Assembly (NCBI RefSeq): GCF_026109735.1
Contig: NZ_CP069620.1
Span: 1,488,001 to 1,552,000 of the forward strand
DNA length: 64,000 nucleotides
Direction of reading: 5' to 3'
DNA from: Salinimicrobium tongyeongense
GTDB taxonomy: Bacteria > Bacteroidota > Bacteroidia > Flavobacteriales > Flavobacteriaceae
Shown here one piece after another: positions 34,716 through 43,102 of the stretch. The notes beneath the pieces were generated by a model that searched no databases, had not been told where the DNA came from, and saw only the letters and a list, made by a program, of their open reading frames with translations. Within the stretch, counting starts at the first letter, position 1; the number at the start of each line of letters is the position of its first letter. Made by a program: the position numbers and the translations under genes.

Positions 34716-36176
34716 CTAGATTCCGCGGTTACAACCAGCATAGTTGATCTCAGACTGGTACTGCTTCAGGTAATCGATTAGGTATTCCGCAGTAGTCTTT
34801 TCATAAGTACTGGCGGGCTGCTGAAAATCTTCCTGGTACACGTTAGACAAATAGTCATTCATGGCCACGCTAATTTCCGAAGCATCAGGTAACAGGCTGC
34901 CATCGGGGGCGACAAGCTCCAGCCTTCCATCCCTTAATTCCATCGCTATTCCTGAATACGCCAAAGAAGGGGCGTAAGGTGCATTGAGGAAAGCTTCGAG
35001 CTGCTCAACGGTCATTTTAAAGGAATCGAGGCCGTTTTGAAAAGGATCTATGGTGTACAGGTCAAAAGGCGTTATACTCCCAAAATCAAGACTGGCCCTT
35101 ACTCCGCCATAATTCTGAAAAACCACATCGGCACCGGTAATTGCCCGCAGGGCATCGGTATAGAAACAGGCAGTTTCGGCACGGTTGTGATCCTGTAAAG
35201 ATGTACCCAATTCTTCAAAGAATTCGGGGCGGTTATTGTATTCAGCGATCAATGCTTCGATGGCGGCATCGGTTTCAGTCTGCTTATTAAGCTCAATAAG
35301 TTCGTATTCATAAGAGATCAGCTCGCCATTTTCTACGCTAAGGCTCAATTTTGTGAGCAGTTCAAGGTCTGAACCCGATTGCACCATATACCGCCCCTTC
35401 ACCTGCTCATTGTACACCGAGTGGTTATGGCCACCCACCACCAGGTCAACAAAATCGTGCTGTTGTAAGATCATCCTGTCGCCGTCTTTCCCGTAGTGGG
35501 TAAGCGCCACCACAAGATCGGCAGCCATTACTTCAGAATCATTGCGGTACTTTTGCATGGCCTCTACGCCTTCAGTAAATTCGAGGCCTTTTAACTTCTT
35601 CGGATGAGACAGGGGTTTATTATTGGCCGAAGAAGTCTCAACCACACTTATAAAGGCGATCTCAAAACCATCTTTTTCAATGATCACTTTTCCCTGCGGA
35701 AGCGTAAAACCCGAATCGCTGCTTTCAATATTGGCACACAGGAAAGGAAAACCGGCCTCGAGCATTCTCTCTTGAAGCACTTCCTGCCCGTAATCAAACT
35801 CATGGTTGCCCAGGGCGGTGACATCCATACCGGCCTTGCCCATAAGGTCTATAATGGGAAAGCCTTTTTTGGGGTGGTAATCTACCACAGGGTTTCCTGA
35901 AAAAATATCACCTCCCGAAACAAAGAACACCTGCGATTCTGTTTCTTTTTCTTTATCGATGATGGCTTTTATCCTTCCGAAGTTCTGGATCTTGCCGTGA
36001 GGATCATTGATGGTGTAGATCACGATGCTTTCGGCTTTAGGTGCTGCTTCAGGCGGAACAGGTTTTTCTGAATTTGCAGCATCATCTGAAGAGCAGGAAA
36101 GCACCACAAAAATACCTGCCAAAAATGCCATTTTCCGAAGGTATTCCGAAGCAAAAGAAAGAGAAGGAGTTTTCAT
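34716..36176 (-). CDS. 5'-nucleotidase / UshA-like metallophosphoesterase lipoprotein
   Basis: 486 residues with a lipobox (FVVLSCSSDD). The calcineurin-like domain shows the metal-site motifs YTINDPHGK, VSGGDIFSG, ALGNHEFDYG, VVALTHYGKDG and LVVGGHNHSVY. The C-terminal 5'-nucleotidase domain (about 330-480) includes YGGVRASLDFG and DPFQNGLDSF. It would hydrolyse nucleotides or nucleotide sugars in the periplasm to salvage phosphate and nucleosides. Asp replaces the usual first His-containing pattern only slightly (NDPHG versus NDxHG), so activity is expected. A copy of the palindrome lies in its signal-peptide region. Confidence 0.92.
   Translation of the reverse strand: MKTPSLSFASEYLRKMAFLAGIFVVLSCSSDDAANSEKPVPPEAAPKAESIVIYTINDPHGKIQNFGRIKAIIDKEKETESQVFFVSGGDIFSGNPVVDYHPKKGFPIIDLMGKAGMDVTALGNHEFDYGQEVLQERMLEAGFPFLCANIESSDSGFTLPQGKVIIEKDGFEIAFISVVETSSANNKPLSHPKKLKGLEFTEGVEAMQKYRNDSEVMAADLVVALTHYGKDGDRMILQQHDFVDLVVGGHNHSVYNEQVKGRYMVQSGSDLELLTKLSLSVENGELISYEYELIELNKQTETDAAIEALIAEYNNRPEFFEELGTSLQDHNRAETACFYTDALRAITGADVVFQNYGGVRASLDFGSITPFDLYTIDPFQNGLDSFKMTVEQLEAFLNAPYAPSLAYSGIAMELRDGRLELVAPDGSLLPDASEISVAMNDYLSNVYQEDFQQPASTYEKTTAEYLIDYLKQYQSEINYAGCNRGI
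36114..36134. repeat. dispersed palindrome copy in signal peptide region
   Basis: Exact core (36122-36134) plus an asymmetric extension; the 21 bp equal, in reverse orientation, 61422-61442 in an unrelated gene. Both are read as KMAFLAG. Confidence 0.75.
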
Positions 36177-36287
36177 AAAAGATATAATTGAAGAAGCTGC
36201 CTTAAAAACCTGCCGACCGCTTTCGCATTACTGCGCGAGGGTCATAAGATTTTGGAGACAGCCTCTCATAAAAATTGTAAACTAAAT

Positions 36288-37655
36288 TTATTCGAACAAC
36301 CAGCGGTAGATGTCGTTTCCGTTGGCAAACAGTACCAGCGCAATCAAGATAACAAATCCCACAAGTTGTGCGTATTCCATGAATTTCTCGTTAGGTTTTC
36401 TCCCGGTGACCATTTCGTACATCAGGAAAACCACGTGGCCGCCATCTAGTGCCGGGATGGGTAAAATGTTCATGAATGCCAGGATGATTGAAATAAAGGC
36501 TGTGGTCATCCAGAAGGCCTGCCAGTTCCAGGCATCGGGGAACAGGCCGCCAATAGCGCCAAAACCTCCCACCTGGGTGGCTCCTTTTTTGGTGAACACG
36601 TACTTGAACTGGGCCACATAATCGTGCAGCGTCCAGTAGGCAAGGTCAAAACCTTTTGAAATACTTTCGGTAAATGAATAATGTTCCCTGCTCACCTCGA
36701 TTGAAGTGCCGGGTGCGACCCCAATTTTCCCTTCCTCATCGGGCGTAACAGCTATTTCCTGCTGCCGCCCGTCTATTGTTCCAGCTGTTTGGCCATCTAC
36801 CTCCATGCTTGCATAGTCACCGTTGCGGCTGTAAACAAGCCTTAGCTCCCTGCCTTTGCTGGCTTCAATCTGCCGGGTCACTTCGTGCCAGTAACCTACT
36901 TCAAAATCGTTGATGGCAATTATCCTGTCGCCTTTTTTGAGTCCGGCTTTATCTGCAGGGCTACCTGCAATTACGGTATCGAGCACCGGGATGGTCATGG
37001 GCACGAAGGGCTGCATCACTCCCTGCTCAAACATTAGTGAGCCTACATCTTCGGGGACAGCAATGGTTTCTTCCTGCCCGTTTTGATGCAGCACGGTAAT
37101 ATTCTGCACATCTCTAAGGAAGAGATACTTGTTGATGTCAATACTGTTTTTAAGGTCTTCCCCGTTTACCTGAAGCACGCGGTCTCCATCCCGAAACCCG
37201 TATTCTTTAAAAGTATCGTCTACAGCGAAGCCGTTGGGCATATCTTCGGGCGCAATATACGGGCTTCCCCAGGTGAACACCACCATCATATAAATGAAGA
37301 ATCCCAGTACAATGTTTACGGTAACCCCACCCACCATAACAATGAGGCGCTGCCACGCAGGTTTACTTCGGAATTCCCAGGGCTTTGGCGGCTGGGCCAT
37401 TTGCTCCTTGTCCATGCTCTCATCTATCATGCCGGCGATCTTCACATAACCTCCCAGCGGAAGCCAGCCGATACCATACACTGTATCGCCGATTTTCTTC
37501 TTTAAAAGGGCAAATTTGACATCAAAGAACAGGAAGAATTTCTCAACTTTTATCCCGAACATTTTCGCCGGTATAAAATGCCCCAGCTCATGTAGAATGA
37601 TAAGCAGCGATAAACTGAGTATTAATTGAAGTGCTTTTATAAAAAAAGGATCCAT
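36288..37655 (-). CDS. rseP: site-2 protease RseP (M50 family)
   Basis: 455 residues from the ATG at 37655; the open frame begins four codons earlier at a TTG. The zinc site HELGH lies at residues 22-26 in the first membrane helix and the second motif NILPIPALDGGHV near the C-terminus. Two PDZ-like domains lie between (about 140-210 and 215-290: AGSPADKAGLKKGDRIIAIN). Such intramembrane proteases cleave anti-sigma factors and remnant signal peptides in the inner membrane. It is divergent from the SCO gene with a -7 box 10 bp upstream of the start. Confidence 0.95.
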   Translation of the reverse strand: MDPFFIKALQLILSLSLLIILHELGHFIPAKMFGIKVEKFFLFFDVKFALLKKKIGDTVYGIGWLPLGGYVKIAGMIDESMDKEQMAQPPKPWEFRSKPAWQRLIVMVGGVTVNIVLGFFIYMMVVFTWGSPYIAPEDMPNGFAVDDTFKEYGFRDGDRVLQVNGEDLKNSIDINKYLFLRDVQNITVLHQNGQEETIAVPEDVGSLMFEQGVMQPFVPMTIPVLDTVIAGSPADKAGLKKGDRIIAINDFEVGYWHEVTRQIEASKGRELRLVYSRNGDYASMEVDGQTAGTIDGRQQEIAVTPDEEGKIGVAPGTSIEVSREHYSFTESISKGFDLAYWTLHDYVAQFKYVFTKKGATQVGGFGAIGGLFPDAWNWQAFWMTTAFISIILAFMNILPIPALDGGHVVFLMYEMVTGRKPNEKFMEYAQLVGFVILIALVLFANGNDIYRWLFE

Positions 37656-37664
37656 ATTTTCTGG

Positions 37665-37672
37665 CAAAATTA
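37665..37672 (-). promoter_or_regulatory. -7 box TAATTTTG of rseP
   Basis: Matches TAnnTTTG on the minus strand just before the ATG at 37655, implying a very short leader. Confidence 0.5.
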
Positions 37673-37764
37673 AAATCGCACAAAAGTAACCTTTTAAAGG
37701 TTCTCACAAAAGTTTAAAGTTCAGGTGGTTTAGCAGGAGTTCATTTTAGGAGGCTTAGGTTTCA

Positions 37765-37777
37765 AAAATGCCATTTT
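37765..37777. repeat. dispersed palindrome, exact core inside SCO promoter
   Basis: AAAATGCCATTTT ends 7 bp before the -7 box of the SCO gene, i.e. inside the promoter spacer. Confidence 0.7.
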
Positions 37778-37784
37778 AGAATCG

Positions 37785-37792
37785 TATTTTTG
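37785..37792 (+). promoter_or_regulatory. -7 box TATTTTTG of the SCO gene
   Basis: Matches TAnnTTTG and ends 18 bp before the ATG at 37810, which supports that start over an upstream GTG that overlaps the box. Confidence 0.55.
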
Positions 37793-37809
37793 TGCCTCAA
37801 ATTGATGCT

Positions 37810-38496
37810 ATGCTTGGCTTTTTTGCGAAATACAAATTCTTTGCCATCTTCCTGTTTGTGCTATCGGCAATAATCATCACCATCATTTATAACATCCTGA
37901 AACCTACCGAAAGATTGCCGGTTTACCAGCCCAGCATGGTGAATAACGAACTTGTAGATTCTACCATGCAGGAAGTGCGAAAATACCATACTATTGCTGA
38001 TTTTGAGTTGTACAACCAAAACGGGGACACCATTACCCAGGATTTTTACAAAGACAAGATATACATAGCCGATTTCTTCTTTACTACCTGCCAAACCATT
38101 TGTCCTATCATGACAGACCATATGCTGCAGGTCCAGGAAAAGCTGAAAAATGATAAAGACGTGCTTCTTCTTTCACATACAGTGATCCCCAATTACGACA
38201 GTGTGCCGGTGCTTAGAAAATACGCCGATGAAAAAGGCGTGATAGATGAAAAATGGAACCTCGTAACCGGAGACAAAAAAGAAATCTACGACCTGGCAAG
38301 AAAATCTTACCTGGCAGCAAAAAGCAGTGGTGACGGCGGCCCGTTTGATATGATTCACACCGAAAATTTTGTGCTGGTAGATAAAGAAAAAAGGATTAGA
38401 GGCTTTTATGACGGCACAAATCCCGGTGCGATAGAAGACCTTATACACGACATTGAAGTGCTGAAAAATGAGTATAGCCAAGCCAATTCTGATTAG
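37810..38496 (+). CDS. SCO1/SenC family copper chaperone or thiol protein
   Basis: 228 residues from the ATG at 37810. One N-terminal membrane helix (FFAIFLFVLSAIIITIIY) anchors a periplasmic thioredoxin-like domain with the SCO copper motif TTCQTICPIM and the distal His in FDMIHTENFVLVD. SCO proteins deliver copper to the CuA site of cytochrome c oxidase or act in thiol redox. In Bacteroidota they often stand near FeoAB, as here with a gap of 96 bp; transcription of feoA has its own -7 box. Confidence 0.92.
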   Translation: MLGFFAKYKFFAIFLFVLSAIIITIIYNILKPTERLPVYQPSMVNNELVDSTMQEVRKYHTIADFELYNQNGDTITQDFYKDKIYIADFFFTTCQTICPIMTDHMLQVQEKLKNDKDVLLLSHTVIPNYDSVPVLRKYADEKGVIDEKWNLVTGDKKEIYDLARKSYLAAKSSGDGGPFDMIHTENFVLVDKEKRIRGFYDGTNPGAIEDLIHDIEVLKNEYSQANSD

Positions 38497-38556
38497 GAAA
38501 CGGACAATTAAAAATTCTTTTGTGGTTGCAAGTTTTTCTAATATTAGATTTTGCCT

Positions 38557-38564
38557 TATTTTTG
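38557..38564 (+). promoter_or_regulatory. -7 box TATTTTTG of feoAB
   Basis: Matches TAnnTTTG and ends 28 bp before the TTG start of feoA. Confidence 0.5.
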
Positions 38565-38592
38565 CCTTGTTTAAAATCAATCTAAATAAACT

Positions 38593-38823
38593 TTGATCAC
38601 GACTATTGCCGATCTTAAGCGTGGCCAGCGAGGCATCATCAAGGAAATTTCAGCCGAATTAATTCCGCTAAAACTTCTGGAAATGGGATGTCTCCCGGGA
38701 AATGAAGTGCTCCTGGTACAAACGGCCCCGTTTCGGGATCCGCTTTATCTCAATATCAACGGCAGTCACCTGGCGATACGTAAAGAAACCGCCATGCACA
38801 TCGAAATAGAAATTCTTCCGTAG
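38593..38823 (+). CDS. feoA: ferrous iron transport accessory protein FeoA
   Basis: 76 residues forming an SH3-like FeoA domain (TIADLKRGQRGIIKEI, LLEMGCLPGNEVLLVQTAP, NINGSHLAIRKETAMHIEIE). There is no ATG at the expected N-terminus; the TTG at 38593 fits both the domain start and the promoter position. It is thought to help FeoB at the inner membrane. feoB begins 2 bp after its stop. Confidence 0.93.
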   Translation: MITTIADLKRGQRGIIKEISAELIPLKLLEMGCLPGNEVLLVQTAPFRDPLYLNINGSHLAIRKETAMHIEIEILP

Positions 38824-38825
38824 TC

Positions 38826-40925
38826 ATGGCCAAACAATTGAATGTTGCGTTAATTGGCAATCCCAACACCGGGAAAACTTCAGTATTTAATCAGCTTACG
38901 GGTTTAAACCAGCAGGTGGGAAATTACCCCGGCATCACCGTAGAGAAAAAAGAGGGAATATGTAAACTTTCACGAGGTGTTAAGGCGCATATACTTGACC
39001 TTCCGGGAACATACAGTCTCAACGCTTCTTCGGTTGACGAGAACGTGGTGATCGAGCTGCTGCTCAACAAAAATGACAAAGATTACCCCGATGTTGCTGT
39101 GGTGGTTAGCGATGTGGAGAATTTAAAGAGGAATTTGCTGCTCTTTACGCAGATCAAAGATCTGGAGATCCCCACCATTTTGGTCATCAATATGGCCGAC
39201 AGGATGAAGCGCAAAGGAATTTCCCTTGACATTCCCCTGCTTGAAAAAGAATTAAAGACCAAAGTTGTTCTTGTAAGTGCAAGAAAACGCACCGGCATTG
39301 ATGAGCTGAAAGAGCTTATCATGAACTACCGGAATATTTCTACAGAACCTTGTCTAAATGCCTCCAGGATGGATCCTGAGTATTTTGACAGGTTGCAAAA
39401 TACCTTCCCAAACCAGTCGCTGTACAAGCTTTGGCTGGTGATCACCCAGGATGTCAACTTTGGAAATGTAAACCGGAACAGCGCGCCTTTAAGAGAAGAT
39501 TTTGTCACCAAAGACGAAAGCACGCTTAAACGGATGCAACAGAAGGAAACCATTTTGCGTTATCAGTTTATCAACAACGTCCTGAAAACGGCAATGACCA
39601 TTGATGTTAACGCTGCCAGAGGAATGCGTGCAAAAATGGACAGGGTCTTAACTCACAAGGTGTGGGGCTATGTGATTTTCTTTGCCATTCTTTTACTCAT
39701 CTTCCAGGCTATTTACGACTGGTCCAGCTACCCAATGGATTTCATTGATGCCACTTTCGCAAAGCTGAGTGAAGTAACAAGAACTGCTATGCCCCCGGGA
39801 CCATTCACCAACCTTATAGCCGAAGGAATTATTCCCGGCCTTGGCGGTATCGTCATATTCATTCCCCAGATCGCATTTTTGTTTTTATTCATTTCCATTC
39901 TGGAAGAAAGCGGCTATATGAGCAGGGTGGTATTTCTTATGGACAGGAGCATGCGCCGCTTTGGACTTAGCGGAAAAAGTGTGGTGCCACTGGTTTCGGG
40001 AACTGCCTGTGCTATTCCCGCTGTTATGGCCTCCCGAAATATTGAGGATTGGAAAGAACGGCTCATCACCATACTTGTAGTGCCTTTTACTACCTGTTCG
40101 GCCCGGCTTCCGGTGTACCTCATCATTATTGCACTGGTTATTCCCGATGAAACATTTATGGGATTCAACCTTCAGGGTTTGACGCTCATGCTGCTGTACC
40201 TGCTTGGTTTCGGGATGGCCATAGGATCGGCCTGGGTGTTGCACAAGCTCCTCAAGATAAAAAGCAAATCCTATTTTGTCATAGAAATGCCTAACTACAA
40301 GTTGCCCTTGTTAAAGAACGTGGGGATCAATGTGGTGGAAAAAACTAAAGCTTTTGTATTAGGTGCCGGAAAGATCATTCTTGCAATTTCTATTATCCTT
40401 TGGGTACTCGCCAGTTACGGCCCCGGAGATAATTTCAGTAATGCAAGGGAGATTGTGGAAACCAAATACAGTGAAACTTATCTACCCGAAGAAGAAATTG
40501 ACGATTTGGTTGCCTCTTATAAACTTCAGCATTCATATATAGGGAACATTGGAAAAGCGATTGAACCCGCGGTTGCTCCTTTGGGCTATGACTGGAAAAT
40601 TGGAATAGCTATTGTGAGCTCTTTTGCGGCAAGGGAGGTTTTTGTGGGAACCCTCGCGACCATCTACAGCGTTGGGAGCGATGAAGAGGAAACCATCAAA
40701 TCAAGAATGGCATCAGAGACCAACCACATTCTGGGAGGCCCGCTGTTTACCTTTGCCAGCGGCATAAGCCTGTTGTTATTTTACGCCTTTGCCATGCAAT
40801 GTATGAGTACCCTGGCCATTGTAAAAAGGGAAACCAACACCTGGAAATGGCCTGTGTTACAACTGGTATCCATGACCGTGATCGCTTACGTTGCCGCGCT
40901 GCTGGCCTTTCAACTTTTAAAATAA
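38826..40925 (+). CDS. feoB: ferrous iron transporter FeoB
   Basis: 699 residues. The N-terminal GTPase domain has G1 GNPNTGKTS, G3 DLPGTYSL and G4 NMAD; the rest forms two gate regions with many membrane helices (IFIPQIAFLFLFISILEESGYM; SGTACAIPAVMASRNI; PFTTCSARLPVYLIII) with the conserved Cys of the Gate motifs. It imports Fe2+ across the inner membrane. Cotranscribed with feoA and a small Cys-rich protein. Confidence 0.96.
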   Translation: MAKQLNVALIGNPNTGKTSVFNQLTGLNQQVGNYPGITVEKKEGICKLSRGVKAHILDLPGTYSLNASSVDENVVIELLLNKNDKDYPDVAVVVSDVENLKRNLLLFTQIKDLEIPTILVINMADRMKRKGISLDIPLLEKELKTKVVLVSARKRTGIDELKELIMNYRNISTEPCLNASRMDPEYFDRLQNTFPNQSLYKLWLVITQDVNFGNVNRNSAPLREDFVTKDESTLKRMQQKETILRYQFINNVLKTAMTIDVNAARGMRAKMDRVLTHKVWGYVIFFAILLLIFQAIYDWSSYPMDFIDATFAKLSEVTRTAMPPGPFTNLIAEGIIPGLGGIVIFIPQIAFLFLFISILEESGYMSRVVFLMDRSMRRFGLSGKSVVPLVSGTACAIPAVMASRNIEDWKERLITILVVPFTTCSARLPVYLIIIALVIPDETFMGFNLQGLTLMLLYLLGFGMAIGSAWVLHKLLKIKSKSYFVIEMPNYKLPLLKNVGINVVEKTKAFVLGAGKIILAISIILWVLASYGPGDNFSNAREIVETKYSETYLPEEEIDDLVASYKLQHSYIGNIGKAIEPAVAPLGYDWKIGIAIVSSFAAREVFVGTLATIYSVGSDEEETIKSRMASETNHILGGPLFTFASGISLLLFYAFAMQCMSTLAIVKRETNTWKWPVLQLVSMTVIAYVAALLAFQLLK

Positions 40926-40929
40926 GACT

Positions 40930-41082
40930 ATGGAATTACTTCAGGAAATACTCGTCTTTATCACCTTTACAATCGCCGTGGGCTACATGTTCACAAAATT
41001 TGTATACAAACCGAAATTCCTGTATGGCGGAAGGAAAAAAACCGATAAAGCCTGTGGCACCGGCTGTAAAAGCTGCCACTAA
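40930..41082 (+). CDS. FeoB-associated Cys-rich membrane protein
   Basis: A 50-residue protein with one membrane helix (EILVFITFTIAVGYMFTKFVY) and a C-terminal basic, Cys-rich tail (GRKKTDKACGTGCKSCH). It starts 4 bp after feoB. Small proteins of this build replace FeoC in many Bacteroidota; the cysteines may bind iron or sense redox. Its last bases overlap the convergent secreted-protein gene by 4 bp. Confidence 0.8.
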   Translation: MELLQEILVFITFTIAVGYMFTKFVYKPKFLYGGRKKTDKACGTGCKSCH

Positions 41083-41477
41083 ATCGGCTCTGGGAGAGTC
41101 AGGGCCATACTAAGGCAGTAGGCTTCGGGGGCTATCCCGGTGGCAGTTTCAGGATAAGGACTCAGCTGAAGTACATGTATCTCCAGATCTCCAATTAAGG
41201 TTAGCACTAGCCTCTTGCCCATTATAACAACTTCCCTTTCGTAGTATTGTCCATTTTCGCTGATTCCCAGTAAGATCTTTGCTTCTCCCGGCCAGATGCA
41301 GGTCACCTGTTCAGGGCAGCGGGAATCTGAAGTTACTCCTAAAAATTCTACTGAAAATTCTTCCAGTTCTAATTGCTGGCCCGGCAAAAGGCCGGCTTCG
41401 GTTGTTCTAATTTGCGCCTGGCTAGATCCTACACTTAAAAAGCAGGTAAGACAAAACCACATAATTTTTCCTCTCAT
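41079..41477 (-). CDS. secreted protein of unknown function with DSRCPxxVTCIW motif
   Basis: 132 residues with a signal peptide (IMWFCLTCFLSVGSSQAQ). The mature part is a small beta-rich domain with the motif SDSRCPEQVTCIWPGEA, whose two Cys probably form a disulfide, and a third Cys near the C-terminus (PEAYCLSMALTLPEP). I have seen this motif in hypothetical Bacteroidota proteins but know no function. It stands alone between the Feo and ZIP genes. Confidence 0.65.
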   Translation of the reverse strand: MRGKIMWFCLTCFLSVGSSQAQIRTTEAGLLPGQQLELEEFSVEFLGVTSDSRCPEQVTCIWPGEAKILLGISENGQYYEREVVIMGKRLVLTLIGDLEIHVLQLSPYPETATGIAPEAYCLSMALTLPEPI

Positions 41478-41517
41478 ACACTAAAGACGATTGGAAAATG
41501 CCAGTGTTGCATGCAGG

Positions 41518-42339
41518 TTAACCTAAACCAACGTCAAGTGTCATCATCACCATGAAGCCGCCTATAAATCCGAGAGTTGCAATATCGGTGTATTTATCCT
41601 GTTGAGATTCGGGTATAACTTCTTCCACCACTACAAAGATCATGGCACCAGCAGCAAAACACAGCGCATAGGGCAAAATGGGTTCAAAGGTCAATACGGC
41701 CCAGGCACCAAGTACAGCCGCCACCGGCTCTACAATGGCCGAAAGCTGGCCGTAGTTCCAGCTTTTCCAGCGGCTCATACCCTGCCCTCTTAAGGGTGTG
41801 GCAACGGCAAAACCTTCCGGAAAGTTCTGCAATCCAATTCCCACTGCCAGAGCTACCGCACCCCCTATACTGGCTCCTTCAAGACCCATGGCAGCACCAC
41901 CAAACAACACGCCTATAGCAAGACCTTCGGGGATGTTGTGCAGCGTGATTGCGAGGGTAAGCAGCACCGATTTATGCCAGGGCGTCTTTACCCCTTCCTT
42001 ATCGGCCATTCTAAAGTTAACGTGCAGGTGCGGCAGCACCCTGTCCATTCCAAAGATAAAAAGAGCACCCAGGCCGAAACCCACTACGGCCGGCACAACT
42101 TTTTGAAAGCCTTCGCCTTCACTCATTTCAATTCCCGGTGCCAGCAGGCTCCAGAAACTTGCCGCTACCATCACGCCGCCGGTAAAGCCTAGCATACCAT
42201 CAAAGAGGGCGCGATTCATCGTCTTAAAGAAGAATACAAAAGAGGCCCCCAGCGCAGTAAGCCCCCAGGTAAATAAGGTGGCCAGAAACGCAGCCATTAC
42301 CGGATCTAAAGTTTCAAAATATGCAATAATTTCATTCAT
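41518..42339 (-). CDS. zupT: ZIP family divalent metal transporter
   Basis: 273 residues with eight predicted membrane helices. The ZIP metal-site motifs in helices 4 and 5 are present: TLHNIPEGLAIGVLFG and GLQNFPEGFAVATPL. A variable acidic/His loop (HLHVNFRMADKEG) precedes helix 4. ZIP proteins import Zn2+, Fe2+ or Mn2+. Its start overlaps the stop of the DtxR/MntR gene (TAATG), so the pair is translationally coupled and probably controlled by that regulator. Confidence 0.92.
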   Translation of the reverse strand: MNEIIAYFETLDPVMAAFLATLFTWGLTALGASFVFFFKTMNRALFDGMLGFTGGVMVAASFWSLLAPGIEMSEGEGFQKVVPAVVGFGLGALFIFGMDRVLPHLHVNFRMADKEGVKTPWHKSVLLTLAITLHNIPEGLAIGVLFGGAAMGLEGASIGGAVALAVGIGLQNFPEGFAVATPLRGQGMSRWKSWNYGQLSAIVEPVAAVLGAWAVLTFEPILPYALCFAAGAMIFVVVEEVIPESQQDKYTDIATLGFIGGFMVMMTLDVGLG

Positions 42340-42998
42340 TATTCCACGGGTTTTACAAATAAATTGTTTGAAATGCTCTTGGACACATGCAGGCCTTCAT
42401 CGTTGATCTTAATGAACAGGGACTCATCATATGCTTCCCGGTGTACCACTGAGACCAATTTTCCAAGAGCAATGTTATTTTTATCCAGGTATTGCAGGAA
42501 TTCGGTAGAGGAATCCTTTACACCTACACATATCCCCGATTCTCCTTCCTCAAGGTCTGCCAACAGCACTTTATTCGAAATCCTGAAGTTGCCTTCAGCA
42601 TCGGGAATGGGATCTCCATGCGGGTCTCTCTTTGGGTATTCCAGAAATTTATCGAGTTCGTGAGTGAGTTTTTCAGATTTTATGTGTTCAAGCTGTTCGG
42701 CGATATCGTGCACCTCATCCCAGCTGAAGTTTAGCTTCTCTACCAGAAAAACTTCCCACAGGCGGTGCTTTCTAATCACTTCCACGGCTGCCTTGTGACC
42801 CTTGTCGCTAAGCTGCACTCCCTGATACTTTCGGTATTTCACCAGTTTCTTCTCAGCAAGTTTCTTCAGCATATCGGTGACCGAAGATGCCTTGGTCTCC
42901 ATTTCTTCTGCAAGGGCATTGGTACTTACCCCAGTCGAGTAAATTTTTTCCAGGTGAAAAATGGCTTTTAAATAATTCTCTTCAGAAAGACTGAACAT
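42339..42998 (-). CDS. DtxR/MntR family metal-dependent repressor
   Basis: 219 residues. An N-terminal winged HTH (SEENYLKAIFHLEKI, VSTNALAEEMETKASSVTDMLKKLAEKKLVKY) is followed by the metal-binding/dimerisation domain (HRLWEVFLVEKLNFSWDEVHDIAEQLEHI) with the usual Glu/His/Cys-like ligand positions, an FeoA-like SH3 domain at the C-terminus (GESGICVGVKDSS, ALGKLVSVVHREAYDES). It is expected to bind Mn2+ or Fe2+ and repress uptake genes. A long inverted repeat lies between it and the divergent TonB receptor. Confidence 0.93.
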   Translation of the reverse strand: MFSLSEENYLKAIFHLEKIYSTGVSTNALAEEMETKASSVTDMLKKLAEKKLVKYRKYQGVQLSDKGHKAAVEVIRKHRLWEVFLVEKLNFSWDEVHDIAEQLEHIKSEKLTHELDKFLEYPKRDPHGDPIPDAEGNFRISNKVLLADLEEGESGICVGVKDSSTEFLQYLDKNNIALGKLVSVVHREAYDESLFIKINDEGLHVSKSISNNLFVKPVE

Positions 42999-43043
42999 AA
43001 AGCGATATTTTTTCGAGTATCAAAACTACATTTTTTATTCATC

Positions 43044-43079
43044 ATAAACAATTTTTAGCCTTATCTAAAAATTGTTTAT
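43044..43079. promoter_or_regulatory. 15-bp inverted repeat, likely DtxR/MntR operator
   Basis: ATAAACAATTTTTAG (43044-43058) and CTAAAAATTGTTTAT (43065-43079) are perfectly complementary with a 6-nt spacer. It lies between the repressor gene and the TonB receptor and its right end touches the receptor's -7 box, so binding would block that promoter. Confidence 0.8.
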
Positions 43080-43086
43080 AGATTTG
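43079..43086 (+). promoter_or_regulatory. -7 box TAGATTTG of the TonB receptor
   Basis: Matches TAnnTTTG and ends 17 bp before the ATG at 43103; overlapped by the operator. Confidence 0.6.
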
Positions 43087-43102
43087 CGAAAACCCCTTTT
43101 TA

